From Flavobacteriales bacterium (lineage in GTDB: Bacteria > Bacteroidota > Bacteroidia > Flavobacteriales > CAJXXR01): a stretch of DNA of 64,000 nt. Made by a program: the position numbers and the translations under genes. Each line of letters begins with the position of its first letter. Position 1 is the stretch's first letter. Below are positions 24,021 to 32,622 of the stretch, piece after piece. The stretch lies in assembly GCA_025210805.1 (NCBI GenBank), contig JAOAQX010000001.1, forward strand, positions 62,001-126,000. The letters run 5' to 3'. The notes under the pieces were generated by a model, which was not told the DNA's origin, searched no databases, and worked only from the letters and a program-made list of their open reading frames with translations.

Positions 24021-25835
24021 CTATTGAATAATCAATTTTTGTGTTGTTCCATTATTTGCTTGAATATAATATGCTCCTTTTGCGAACGCAGAAACATCAA
24101 TAGATTTTACGTTTCTATACACTCTTACTCTGTTTCCAAGAGCGTCGTAGATAGCGATATCCATGATTTCTGATAATTCGATATTTCTTGAAGCGGGATT
24201 TGGGTAAAAACCGAAGGTCTTTTCTTCCAAGTCGTTTTCCTCTATTCCTACCAAGAAATCTTCCCATCCATTAATAGCAATAGTTAAAGAATTGTTATAA
24301 GGATAAGGATTGTCTGCTGATGGGTGTTGAGAATTTACCAATAAAGTTTTTCCGTCAGGAGTTGACATTGCTCCAGTGATTTCTGCACCTGTAGGAGTTG
24401 CTGTTATACGGATCAAGTCATCTACAGTTGGGTTGGCAATAGCCATGTCTAAGAACCACATTTCACAAGTTCTTCCTGAAGCGATGTCCTCTGGTACACG
24501 TCCATAAGAAGAACCGTTTAAGTCTTCACAGATAAACATATAAGACTTATCGTCTTTTTTCATAATATGCAATCCATCAGGATTTGAAAGATGCTTGTCT
24601 GGATATAGGTTTGAAGGAACTGAATCCATATTGTATTCTGGTCCTGCAGCTAAGTAAACACCCATTTTATTGTTTGTAAGGTCTAATTTCATCACACGTC
24701 CGTAGTAATCAGCATAGAGTGAAGAGTCTGGTGTTGTACCTTGTTGTGCTGCTCTCAAAACATGGTGATTTGCAAATTTTGCACCTTCTGCAAATTCATC
24801 TTTCCAACGACTTGCTGGGTGGTCTCTTCCTGTTTCTGTAAAGTAGATGGCATTAGAGTTTTCGTCTGCCTGTACCCATTCAATTCTATTATACATGGTT
24901 GCTTTTGCATCAACTCCTTGTTGTTTGATACTAAAGATATCATTCATAGAATTATTATTAATTTTTATCCATTTATTTGCGGCATCTTCTTTATATAGAA
25001 AAAGGTCTCCTTTTGTGAAGTCACCTGCTGTAGTGGCTACAAATTTCATAAAGAATGACGGTGTAGCATCTACTCCTAGGAACACAGTTTTGTTATCACT
25101 CAAGATGGCTCCACCTTCAAAATCCCAACGTCCCCAGTTGTATTGTTTTCTAATTGCAACGGCTTCTTTTGGGTCAATTTCTACCATATAGTTTAGGTTT
25201 TTGTAACGCTCAACAGATTGTCCATCAGCAAAAGAAATTCCGCTGTTAGAAATAGTATAATCTGAAGTATCACGTATACCCTGTCCGTCATAATAGATAT
25301 GAGCATTGGATTTTCTACCCCATTCTTCGGCAGTCCATATTCTACCATCAGGTCCTACGATTCCACCACAGTTCATTCCTGTTTCACCCACGGTGTTTAC
25401 AAAATCTACATTGAAGAAATCACCAGATCTACCATCTGTTAAAGTTTGTGGTACTACTGCCAAAGAATCACCAGATCTTTTTACTTTAAAAACAGTCATT
25501 CCTCCACCGTCACCAATTTTGTCATCCATAGAAACTCTTTCGTGGTTGATAGATACCCACCCCATGCTGTTTCCAGAATTATCTGGTGTAAAACCGATGA
25601 AATCATGCCATTGTTTTGCTACTGCATCTCCGTTTGGATTTCCATTTGAATCTACTGTCTGTACTTTATCAACTCCTCCTATAAATAGTACTTGAGTACT
25701 CAATGGAGAAGGTGGCATTAGTAAGGTGTTTGAAGAATAATTTGGATCTATTGACTCTGGGAAAATAGTTTGGGCATCTGCCATTCCACTAAGGAGAATA
25801 GCACTTACCGCAAGAAGTGATAAAGGTTTTTTCAT
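24021..25835 (-). CDS. PhoX-like (DUF839) secreted protein with T9SS sorting domain
   Basis: This 604-residue protein has a signal peptide (MKKPLSLLAVSAILLSGMAD). Residues 30-525 are a DUF839/PhoX beta-propeller: GWVSINHERV, GETGMNCGGIVGPDGRIWTA (the Cys next to Gly-Gly matches the iron-ligand region of PhoX), YMVEIDP, YFTETGRDHP and NPDGLHI. PhoX enzymes are Ca/Fe-dependent alkaline phosphatases; activity here is inferred. The last 75 residues (FGFYPNPASRNIELSE ... AYYIQANNGTTQKLIIQ) are a type A T9SS sorting domain, so the protein is secreted to the surface. No Pho box was identified. Confidence 0.85.
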   Translation of the reverse strand: MKKPLSLLAVSAILLSGMADAQTIFPESIDPNYSSNTLLMPPSPLSTQVLFIGGVDKVQTVDSNGNPNGDAVAKQWHDFIGFTPDNSGNSMGWVSINHERVSMDDKIGDGGGMTVFKVKRSGDSLAVVPQTLTDGRSGDFFNVDFVNTVGETGMNCGGIVGPDGRIWTAEEWGRKSNAHIYYDGQGIRDTSDYTISNSGISFADGQSVERYKNLNYMVEIDPKEAVAIRKQYNWGRWDFEGGAILSDNKTVFLGVDATPSFFMKFVATTAGDFTKGDLFLYKEDAANKWIKINNNSMNDIFSIKQQGVDAKATMYNRIEWVQADENSNAIYFTETGRDHPASRWKDEFAEGAKFANHHVLRAAQQGTTPDSSLYADYYGRVMKLDLTNNKMGVYLAAGPEYNMDSVPSNLYPDKHLSNPDGLHIMKKDDKSYMFICEDLNGSSYGRVPEDIASGRTCEMWFLDMAIANPTVDDLIRITATPTGAEITGAMSTPDGKTLLVNSQHPSADNPYPYNNSLTIAINGWEDFLVGIEENDLEEKTFGFYPNPASRNIELSEIMDIAIYDALGNRVRVYRNVKSIDVSAFAKGAYYIQANNGTTQKLIIQ

Positions 25836-26146
25836 TTTTTCTAATTGTTTGTTTGAACATTCCAAAAATCGAATTCTAAGGTTAAATGATTGTTGGTGTT
25901 TTTTTACAATTAGATAAAAACAATATTATGTATGTGCTAAAATTAACATCAAAACAAGATTAAAATTTCTTTGTCTAAACAAAGAGTTAATAGTAAAGGT
26001 TATTATACGTTGTTATGTATTGAGTTTCTCTAAAAACGTTTTTTTAGCTTTTTTAGTTGCGGTTCTCTTTAGGGCTTTCTTTTCTAATGTTTTTTGAGGA
26101 TATGCTCCCGTGTGTGTGTAAGTTTTTGAAATCTATATTAGTGTCT
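25836..26146. other. Intergenic region, possible coding remnant
   Basis: No intact gene. On the minus strand 26013-26111 reads a 33-codon Lys-rich tail (GAYPQKTLEKKALKRTATKK ... LEKLNT) that looks like a C-terminal leftover but has no start and no recognised family. Confidence 0.35.
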
Positions 26147-26752
26147 TTATTTTAAGTCTTTTAATTCTCTTTTTGCTCTGTTATTTCCATTTTGTTCAGC
26201 CTTTTCAAAGTAGTATTTAGCCCATCGATTTGATTGGTTAACACCATCGCCATATTTGTAGCACAAGCCCAAATTCAGTAAGGCTTTTTCATCATTATGT
26301 TTTGCTGCTTTTTTATAGAGCTCAACTGCTTTTACCATATCAATTTCTACACCTTCTCCATAAAAGTAACAATAAGCTAAATCTCGTAAAGAATCAAAGT
26401 GTCCTTGAGCAGCTCCTAGCGTATACCAGTAGACCGCTTTTTGATAATCTTGCTTTACTAGCTCTCCATTGTAATAAAAAAAACCAATGTTGTATTGACT
26501 ATCTCTATGACCTTGATTCGCTGCTTTTAGATACCAATCAAATGCAAGTCGAGTATTTTTAGCGACACCCCAACCATTATCATAACAAACTCCAACATAA
26601 TATTGCGCTCGTTTATATCCAGAGTTTCCTGATAGGAGCCACAAATCAAAGATTGTTTTCCAATCTTTACTCTTTCTCTTAGATTCAAAAGCTAACTTGT
26701 ACCCAAGATTAAAATATTCTCTTGATTTGTGTTTACTTATTTTAGTTTTCAT
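26147..26752 (-). CDS. Sel1-repeat protein
   Basis: This 201-residue protein has no signal peptide and consists of about four Sel1-like repeats between residues 50 and 190, for example AQYYVGVCYDNGWGVAKNTR, SQYNIGFFYYNGELVKQDYQ and ALLNLGLCYKYGDGVNQSNR, each with the A-x-x-x-L/I-G-x-x-Y-x-x-G signature. Such helical repeats mediate protein-protein contact. It stands alone in the accessory region; partner unknown. Confidence 0.85.
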   Translation of the reverse strand: MKTKISKHKSREYFNLGYKLAFESKRKSKDWKTIFDLWLLSGNSGYKRAQYYVGVCYDNGWGVAKNTRLAFDWYLKAANQGHRDSQYNIGFFYYNGELVKQDYQKAVYWYTLGAAQGHFDSLRDLAYCYFYGEGVEIDMVKAVELYKKAAKHNDEKALLNLGLCYKYGDGVNQSNRWAKYYFEKAEQNGNNRAKRELKDLK

Positions 26753-26892
26753 AATTCTTGTCCGACTTTTTTAACTCAAATTGATACCAATGTTACAGCC
26801 AAAAAACGAAGAAGAAAATTTGGTTAGGTCTATGGTTTTTAACCTTTGCTCTGTAAAGAATTCAAAAGTTTAGTTATTGTGCTTTTGTACAT

Positions 26893-27201
26893 TTATTTAA
26901 AACGGATAGAAATATCTAAATGTCCACCTAAACCTTCGTTAATAATTCTTTGCAATGTAGAAAATCGGATATCTTTTAAATTTCTTTCTAATTTTGAGAT
27001 ATAGGACTTATTAGTTCCAGCTAATTCAGCGAGTTGTTCTTGCGTAAGTCCTTTTTCTTCTCTTGCTTGTTTAATTAAAATTCCAAGTTTGAAAGCATCA
27101 TAATCTGATTCAAATTCTTCACGTTTTTTCGTTCCTCTCTGACCAATTTTTTCGTCTACAAACTGGTCGAGGCTTTTTAGGTTTTTATTCTTTACTGTCA
27201 T
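26893..27201 (-). CDS. HigA-type antitoxin, XRE helix-turn-helix
   Basis: This 102-residue protein is read from the ATG at 27201 (MTVKNKNLKSLDQFVDEKIG); the frame extends 25 codons upstream, but the toxin gene already covers that DNA. The XRE domain runs 40-90: ILIKQAREEKGLTQEQLAEL followed by AGTNKSYISKLERNLKDIRF. It should neutralise the adjacent RelE/HigB-like toxin and repress the operon at the palindrome 27542-27565. The toxin gene comes first, as in higBA loci, and the two genes overlap by 17 bp. Confidence 0.9.
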   Translation of the reverse strand: MTVKNKNLKSLDQFVDEKIGQRGTKKREEFESDYDAFKLGILIKQAREEKGLTQEQLAELAGTNKSYISKLERNLKDIRFSTLQRIINEGLGGHLDISIRFK

Positions 27202-27553
27202 AATACTCTTTTTTGATCTGTTCCGCTCTCTCGATTTGTTTTTTTGGTGTTTTTTGAGTTTTTTTTTGAAATCCATGTCCGATAACTACTAAATTGTCTA
27301 AATCAAAAAAGCAAAAAATTCTGAAAATATTGCTTCCTACTTGAATCCGAATTTCGTAAAGTCCTGTAGTGTTTTTCAGATGTTTAAAATAAATTTCGGG
27401 AATTCGGTCAAGTTCTTCAATGATTTTCAAAGTCCAAATGATTTTCTTTTTTACTTTATCTGTCTGATTTTCGTAAAAATCTTCAAAGTAGTTTTTAAAG
27501 AAGAATATTTCCCTTTTTTTATTCCTAAAGCAAATATACAAAAAGTAGTCCAA
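27185..27553 (-). CDS. HigB/RelE-superfamily toxin (Gp49-like)
   Basis: The protein is about 110-122 residues. FFFKNYFEDFYENQTDKVKK, then IWTLKIIEELDRIPEIYFKHL and GLYEIRIQVGSNIFRIFCFF with VVIGHGFQKKTQKTPKKQIE are the phage-derived Gp49-like/HigB signature; members cleave mRNA at the ribosome. The start is uncertain: there is no ATG, only TTG at 27553 and 27541, and both lie on or upstream of a -7 box (TATATTTG at 27531-27538). Either the -7 box is not used or the toxin begins at a rare codon or is expression-impaired. It precedes and overlaps the antitoxin gene. Confidence 0.85.
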   Translation of the reverse strand: MDYFLYICFRNKKREIFFFKNYFEDFYENQTDKVKKKIIWTLKIIEELDRIPEIYFKHLKNTTGLYEIRIQVGSNIFRIFCFFDLDNLVVIGHGFQKKTQKTPKKQIERAEQIKKEYYDSKE

Positions 27554-27565
27554 TTAGACTACTTT
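27531..27565 (-). promoter_or_regulatory. higBA operator and -7 box
   Basis: AAAGTAGTC at 27542-27550 is perfectly inverted as GACTACTTT at 27557-27565 around a 6 bp spacer. A TATATTTG -7 box follows directly at 27538-27531. A repressor bound there would block the promoter, the usual autoregulation of type II toxin-antitoxin operons. Confidence 0.7.
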
Positions 27566-27872
27566 GTCATTTTATAAGTTTGAGGCACAAAAGCCATATA
27601 TCACACTCTTGTAAATGTGGATGCCTCATATATATGTTTATCCAAATCTAATGAATTCAAAAGATTTGCCCTACCAATGAATTGATTTTTTGCACTATGC
27701 GTAAAATTTCGGTTGTATGATCAGGAATTTGTCTAACCGAATAATTTGAAAGTGCTTAAATGAGTTTACGTACTTCATAAAAATGCCCGGAAACTATGCT
27801 TGACTTTTATTATAAATCTGTCGGAAAATCCATGTTGATTTGAAAATGTTATTGAAACACAAGTAATGGTTT
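27566..27872. other. Spacer without a gene
   Basis: No reading frame of interest. A TGAGGCA / TGCCTCA inverted pair (about 27581 and 27625) could form a long-loop hairpin. Confidence 0.4.
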
Positions 27873-28228
27873 TTAGTCATTTTTTCTTTTATCAATTGTG
27901 ATATTCGCACAGAATTTCATTTTGTTATCAATTGATTTTACGCTTTTTGATTTTTTGTCAATTAGGATTTGACGAGTCAATTTTTTATTTGGATCAAATT
28001 CTTCGAACTGGTCTTCCTTGTAGGTAATAGAATTGTGTCGCTTTTTAGGGTGTATGTTCCTACAGCAATATTAAATCCATTATATAGTATTTCAAATTCA
28101 TTCCCTTTTTTATAAAGAATGATATAATGAAGTTCGTCAAATGCGCTAAACAATTTATCATTTCTATTTGAGCAAGATTGACTCAGTAAAAGTCCTAGGA
28201 TTGAGAATTGCAGTAGTATTTTTTTCAT
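27873..28228 (-). pseudogene. Small lipoprotein gene with a frameshift
   Basis: From the ATG at 28228 the frame gives a lipoprotein signal (MKKILLQFSILGLLLSQSCS) and then FDELHYIILYKKGNEFEILY...GTYTLKSDTILLP. Just after ILLP (near 28020-28026) the open frame turns into RKTSSKNLIQIKN and stops at 27977, whereas the neighbouring frame continues smoothly as YKEDQFEEFDPNKKLTRQIL ... ITIDKRKND to a stop at 27873. A one-base deletion explains this. Total restored length is about 118 residues. No family recognised. A sequencing error in this spot cannot be excluded. Confidence 0.6.
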
Positions 28229-28279
28229 TTTTTTGAATGCCACATTATGAAGTGTTAGCTTCATTTTTTGATTTTGAAC

Positions 28280-28380
28280 ATGCCGATTGATTTATAAAAA
28301 TTATATCGTCTACTTGTTCAATACTCACACAATGTATCGGCATTATACCTATGCGTAAATTAATACCATAAATGGTATTA
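28280..28380. repeat. Imperfect palindromic element (MITE-like), copy C
   Basis: It contains an ATGCCGAT (28280) / ATCGGCAT (28336) inverted pair and, at 28331-28380, a 50 bp block that is the reverse complement of 34165-34214 with about 46 of 50 bases identical. A shared TGTTAGCTT flanks the spacer on both sides (about 28249 and 28416). Confidence 0.8.
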
Positions 28381-28438
28381 TTTGAGTTTTCGTTAATCAT
28401 TCTTCTTCATAGTTTGTTAGCTTTAAAAAAATGGTTAT

Positions 28439-29278
28439 TCAATTTAGTGAAGTTTTATTATTTCTTATTCTGTATGTCCTTATTATGTTTTCTAATTCTC
28501 CATGAGTTACATTAAGAGAGCCAATTTCTATTTTTTCAATTTTATTTTTATCGTAGAAATAGATTAGATAGGATCTAGTGAGTTTCCCATAATCAATTAG
28601 GGCAACTTCTTCTTTTTCAATATTTTTCCATTTTTTGAATTCTACATTTTTAGTTTGAATTCCTTTTGAGTCAACTACTATTATTGGTTTAGAATCAAGA
28701 ACTTTTCTTAATTTATTTATTGTACCATAAAGTCCAAAAATAGTTGTAATTCCACCTAAAATATAATGATTGATTTCTCTTGTAGTGAAAAAATAAAGTC
28801 CAATTCCAATGATAAAAATTGAAACTCCGAGTTCAAAATAATTATATGTTTTCGAGTTGTGAATTTCCATTTTAGCCGGAAGAGAATAGTCTTCTTTATA
28901 TTCATCTTCTTGCTCAAATTTCTTTTCGATTTTTTTTAGTTTACTCGTATCTTCGGTATTTCTAATTTCTGTTTTTTCGAAAATATTTCCATCATTCCAA
29001 ATCAATTTTTCTTGGATTGCTTTTTTCTTTAATTCGTGAACGTTTCTGACATTTTCAAATGCCCAAATTCTCCATTTGGTGATCATGAAACTCCATACTA
29101 ACCATGCAAATAAAAATCCAATAAGAAAAGCTACTCCAATTCCCCAATCAGGAATGAGGTACTTTTTTTTGAAATATAAAGCCAAAGCAGGACAGCTGAT
29201 AATCGTGATAAATACGGGGATATTCACTATTAAATGACCTCTTTTTATTGCTTTGTCAACTGTTATTTGTTCTTTCAT
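28439..29278 (-). CDS. Multi-helix membrane protein, unknown function
   Basis: This 279-residue protein has two N-terminal helices (HLIVNIPVFITIISCPALAL; GIGVAFLIGFLFAWLVWSFM) followed by ITKWRIWAFENVRNVHELKK, then two more helices near 150-190, and a C-terminal PH-like strand region (DSKGIQTKNVEFKKWKNIEK). I recall similar sequences in other Flavobacteriia but no function. It lies between two accessory repeats. Confidence 0.6.
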   Translation of the reverse strand: MKEQITVDKAIKRGHLIVNIPVFITIISCPALALYFKKKYLIPDWGIGVAFLIGFLFAWLVWSFMITKWRIWAFENVRNVHELKKKAIQEKLIWNDGNIFEKTEIRNTEDTSKLKKIEKKFEQEDEYKEDYSLPAKMEIHNSKTYNYFELGVSIFIIGIGLYFFTTREINHYILGGITTIFGLYGTINKLRKVLDSKPIIVVDSKGIQTKNVEFKKWKNIEKEEVALIDYGKLTRSYLIYFYDKNKIEKIEIGSLNVTHGELENIIRTYRIRNNKTSLN

Positions 29279-29349
29279 TTATTTTTCATTAACAAGGTTT
29301 TATATTAGTTATAAGGAGTTCGATGATGTAGATGTTTTTAAAGTGTTTG

Positions 29350-30063
29350 TCAGTATTTCATAATGGTATCAATAATTATCTTTCCTGTCAAATAGTTTTC
29401 TTGCCAAGTGGCAAACACTAATTTAAATTGAAACCTATTGTCAACGTGTTTTATATCAATTTTGTAGAGCGAATTTTTTAATTCAATTTCATTACGCCAA
29501 CTTGAACAAATTTCATCAATAAGGGGTCTAGCTGAGATGTTTTTATCTTTAATTATACACTCAATTGTTAACATTTGATTTTTGTTGGAAATAGATTTTG
29601 TGAATTTTAATTTTCCTTTTTTCCTAATAAAATCCAATCCATAATGGATGTTTTCGATAAAAGCATCAAGATTTTGATTGTCATAAGGTTCGATTTCTTT
29701 CGTTAGATTAAAAACAAAACTACTCGGATCCCAATATTTGAAATTTTGTTTTAGGATTTTCGTGATTTTTCCAAAACCAACTGTCTTTGCACCTTCTCTA
29801 ATTTCAAATGATTTTCCGATAAAAAATTGACCAGCGTGAAGATCAGGACTGGTAGTTTGTAGTCGAACATTTATCATTTCTCCCGGCTTACATACTTCTT
29901 TATCAATAAATTCTTGAGATGCATCCCAGTTTTTGTTGTCATAGAAAAACTGTCCACGGTAACCAGTATGGATATTGCTTTTTCGTCCGCCTTCTTGTTC
30001 GGTCAAGTAATAAATTTCTCCTTCAAGCTCTGGGTTTGGAAGTTTGAATTTTTCGTTTGACAT
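29350..30063 (-). CDS. Free-standing EF-Tu domain III-like protein with extra C-terminal domain
   Basis: This 237-residue protein lacks any GTPase domain. Residues 12-107 align by eye with domain III of elongation factor Tu: EGEIYYLTEQEGGRKSNIHT and GYRGQFFYDNKNWD against the EF-Tu EAEVYVL-x-K-EEGGRH-x-PF and GYRPQFYFRTTDVTG, then KPGEMINVRL and FEIREGAKTVGFGKITKIL against MPGDNI-x-V and FAIREGGRTVGAGVVTKI. Residues 108-237 are a separate alpha/beta region of unknown type. EF-Tu domain III is a beta-barrel that contacts tRNA and EF-Ts. A second such protein is at 33116-33451. Role unknown; it could mimic or decoy EF-Tu. Confidence 0.75.
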   Translation of the reverse strand: MSNEKFKLPNPELEGEIYYLTEQEGGRKSNIHTGYRGQFFYDNKNWDASQEFIDKEVCKPGEMINVRLQTTSPDLHAGQFFIGKSFEIREGAKTVGFGKITKILKQNFKYWDPSSFVFNLTKEIEPYDNQNLDAFIENIHYGLDFIRKKGKLKFTKSISNKNQMLTIECIIKDKNISARPLIDEICSSWRNEIELKNSLYKIDIKHVDNRFQFKLVFATWQENYLTGKIIIDTIMKY

Positions 30064-30111
30064 TTCTCAAAAAATTAGTTTTATTTCTTTAAAAATCCAA
30101 TTAAGCATTGG

Positions 30112-30435
30112 TTATTCTCCATACATTTTGTTTAAATCTAAAAGTTTATGTCCGAAAATCAATTTAGTTTTCAAGTCAACAATTATCGTCATAAATACAT
30201 TTTGGGTGTTTGTTGGAAGTAATATATGGTCATATGTTTTCAAATCATTCCGATATACTTTCTCAACAAGTTCCTTCTCGAACACAAAATTGTCAATGGT
30301 CCCACTTTCAAATTCAATCAATTTTTTTACATAGTTCCAAATATTAATCGGTTCATCAATTTCCATTTGAGTAATATCTGTCATTCCATTACCAAAAGTT
30401 CTTCTAAATTCTATTTCAGTCAATTCTCTCATCAT
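30112..30435 (-). CDS. Hypothetical protein upstream of the EF-Tu domain III-like gene
   Basis: This 107-residue soluble protein (MRELTEIEFRRTFGNGMTDI ... GHKLLDLNKMYGE) lies 48 bp upstream of the EF-Tu domain III-like gene in the same direction and may be co-transcribed. Start at 30435 or the next Met. No family recognised. Confidence 0.55.
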   Translation of the reverse strand: MMRELTEIEFRRTFGNGMTDITQMEIDEPINIWNYVKKLIEFESGTIDNFVFEKELVEKVYRNDLKTYDHILLPTNTQNVFMTIIVDLKTKLIFGHKLLDLNKMYGE

Positions 30436-30808
30436 TTTGAAGATTACATATCCAAAAGCAAAAACATTAAAAAAAAATACATTTTTGTTTTTGAATACGT
30501 TAGTGTTTTATCTATTTCAGTTTATCAGGGTTTTTTCCAAGTTTTTTTGGTTCTGAATTTACCCTTCTTTCTAGTTTTTTAATCTTTTTTCTTTTGTGTT
30601 ATATACTGTGATTTCCGTAGCAAAATCTTTAGCCTTTATCATGATAATCGGTTGAAATCAACTAAATCTCTTTCGTTAGGAACTTCCAACTTGTTTTTCA
30701 TTTAAGTAGTGAAATCATCAGAGTAAATTAACTAATTCAATTTTTGAAAGTCCATAATTCCTTTTTTAAAAGGTACAAATTATTAAAATAAGGATTTGTT
30801 TTTCCTTT
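30436..30808. other. Spacer with decayed coding sequence
   Basis: No intact gene in these 373 bp; a degraded minus-strand gene (30560-30755) is described separately. Confidence 0.5.
30560..30755 (-). pseudogene. Decayed small gene
   Basis: From the ATG at 30755, with a GGAATT in front, the frame reads MDFQKLN-stop-LIYSDDFTT-stop-MKNKLEVPNERDLVDFNRLS and then stops twice. Another frame carries on as IKAKDFATEITVYNTKEKRL. Protein-like segments broken by stops and a frame change indicate a dead gene. The family is unknown and the 3' limit is approximate. Confidence 0.45.
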
Positions 30809-31864
30809 TTATTCGTTGTACAATTTTTCTCTTAGCCTAAAAGTTAAATTATTAATCATTTCTCTGTTTGGTTTTTCCATTAGATCAGATTTTTCAAATG
30901 CAATTTCCATTTCTTTTTGTAATTGATTTGCCTTGTTTACCAAATCTTCATATTCAAATTTCCCAGTTTTTATATCAAGTAAATAATCTCTATTAGGTCT
31001 TTTCACATTTACATTTTTCTCTTTAGCGATCTCTACAGCCATTTCTAAAAGTCTAAACGTATGCATCATATTTTTTGAGTCGTAGTTCTTTCCGTGACTT
31101 TTTGTGTTTTGATACCGTTCTTCGTTTCTATTTTCTACCCAATCCCAGTACTCTTTGTATTCTTTACAATATTTAGAATAACCCTCTTTATTAAAAAAAA
31201 GAAGACCAATTTCTTTTTCTTCTTTAGGAATTGAACTTAGAGAAATATCATTTGAATTTTTGTCCTGAATTATTCCTTTATAACCAAGTTTTTCTCCGTG
31301 AAAAAGAGCATAAATATCTTTCATGTTTGCAACATTCACTAATCCACAATTTTCTTGTTTTAGGTTATTTTTTTCTAAGTATTTGGATAGTGAAATCGAA
31401 CCTTGATTATGGTTGACGTAGCAGAACGCAAGAACACTTTTACGTTCTTTACTTACAGGGTTTACAATTTTCTTTTTTAATCCTTTAGCTTTTTTTATTT
31501 GAGAAACTGCAAATTTTCCGAAAGTGTTTTTACAAAGTTTAGAGAGAATGAAGTCTGGGTCAATTTCTTTAAATATTGGATGTTTAATTAAAACCGACTC
31601 TTTTGGCGTGTTCAGCAACTCTAGTATATTAGGGTTGTTGACAGATAATAACTCCATAAAACGACCAAATTCATAATAAACAATGTCGTTTGTGGAATTA
31701 CTAATTTGTGGAATATAGTCCAAACCATAGTATTTTTCTTTCGGAAGTATAAAAACACCTTTTATATCTGTATCTGAAGTTGGAGTGTCTAAGCCATAAG
31801 CCTTACTGCCACTTATACATTCTAAAATGATAAGATTTTTATCTTTTAAATCTTTAATTGTCAT
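30809..31864 (-). CDS. RlaP/YcgL-type nucleotidyltransferase, second of a tandem pair
   Basis: This 351-residue protein begins with a polymerase-beta-type nucleotidyltransferase core: ISGSKAYGLDTPTSDTDIKG carries the G-S and D-x-D metal-binding motif. The rest is helical (FAVSQIKKAKGLKKK, NMMHTFRLLEMAVEIAKEKN), as in the predicted nucleotidyltransferase family COG3541 (PF10127). Related RlaP proteins are associated with RNA repair ligases, so terminal nucleotide addition to RNA is a plausible but untested role. Its start overlaps the stop of the upstream paralogue by 4 bp. Confidence 0.85.
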   Translation of the reverse strand: MTIKDLKDKNLIILECISGSKAYGLDTPTSDTDIKGVFILPKEKYYGLDYIPQISNSTNDIVYYEFGRFMELLSVNNPNILELLNTPKESVLIKHPIFKEIDPDFILSKLCKNTFGKFAVSQIKKAKGLKKKIVNPVSKERKSVLAFCYVNHNQGSISLSKYLEKNNLKQENCGLVNVANMKDIYALFHGEKLGYKGIIQDKNSNDISLSSIPKEEKEIGLLFFNKEGYSKYCKEYKEYWDWVENRNEERYQNTKSHGKNYDSKNMMHTFRLLEMAVEIAKEKNVNVKRPNRDYLLDIKTGKFEYEDLVNKANQLQKEMEIAFEKSDLMEKPNREMINNLTFRLREKLYNE

Positions 31865-32622
31865 TTGGAGAGTGTTTTAATGAAAAATTGGTTCAGTTCT
31901 TCAATTTTTCCTTTAGAAGAAGGTAATTTTAAACGATTCTCTTCTGCTTCGTTTATACAAGTTTCAATAAAGCTCAAAAGTTTGGGTTCTCCATGATGGT
32001 AATAACTCTCGCTTTTAGTAGATTTTAATTCTATAAGTTCGTTTATACGTTTCACTAAAATAGGGTCAATAGCGAGGTTATTAATCATTTTCATAAATTC
32101 GATTGGAGGCATTTCATCTTTTTCTAAAATCCATTTACACGCTGTTGCTGAACGTAATATATAGAAGAATCTTTTGAGTTTATATTCTTCATTTTCTTTC
32201 AATTCTTCAATAAATTTTTTAGCCATACTCAAATAATGATGCATGGTGGCAATTCTTGAATATTGATTTTGTGCAATAACTTTTATTTCCTCTAAGAACT
32301 CATGATCCTTTTTATAGATTATTGGAGATTGAATCCGTTCTAAAAGTGGGGCATTTGATTTCTGTAAGAGTTTTAAGGATTTTTTTAAGTCCCAACCTGT
32401 TATATCAATCTCATTATTTTCAAACATCAAGTCAATACTGTCTTTTTGTTCATTTAATGATAAATACCAATCTTTTTTGTGCTGGTATATAATTCTAATG
32501 TCAAAATCACTATCGGGAGATGGAAAACCCCAAGCTCTTGAGCCAGTTTCACAAGCCAATAAGATTTCTACATTTTTGGCTTTTTCAATTTCGTTTAGAT
32601 AGTGACTTATTTTTTCGTTCAT
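31861..32622 (-). CDS. RlaP/YcgL-type nucleotidyltransferase, first of a tandem pair
   Basis: This 253-residue protein is read from the ATG at 32622 (MNEKISHYLNEIEKAKNVEI), where family members usually begin; the open frame extends 24 codons further but runs into a dinD remnant. The active site is CETGSRAWGFPSPDSDFDIR with G-S and D-x-D. Later segments (HYLSMAKKFIEEL, KRFFYILRSATACKWI) match PF10127 helices. It and the next gene are distinct paralogues of 253 and 351 residues in a coupled pair, suggesting two cooperating transferases. No RNA ligase or RtcB is in the window. Confidence 0.85.
   Translation of the reverse strand: MNEKISHYLNEIEKAKNVEILLACETGSRAWGFPSPDSDFDIRIIYQHKKDWYLSLNEQKDSIDLMFENNEIDITGWDLKKSLKLLQKSNAPLLERIQSPIIYKKDHEFLEEIKVIAQNQYSRIATMHHYLSMAKKFIEELKENEEYKLKRFFYILRSATACKWILEKDEMPPIEFMKMINNLAIDPILVKRINELIELKSTKSESYYHHGEPKLLSFIETCINEAEENRLKLPSSKGKIEELNQFFIKTLSK

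Noticed and set aside
26013-26111. Lys-rich open stretch between PhoX-like and Sel1 genes
   Set aside because: It has no start codon and no recognisable family; kept only as a possible remnant.
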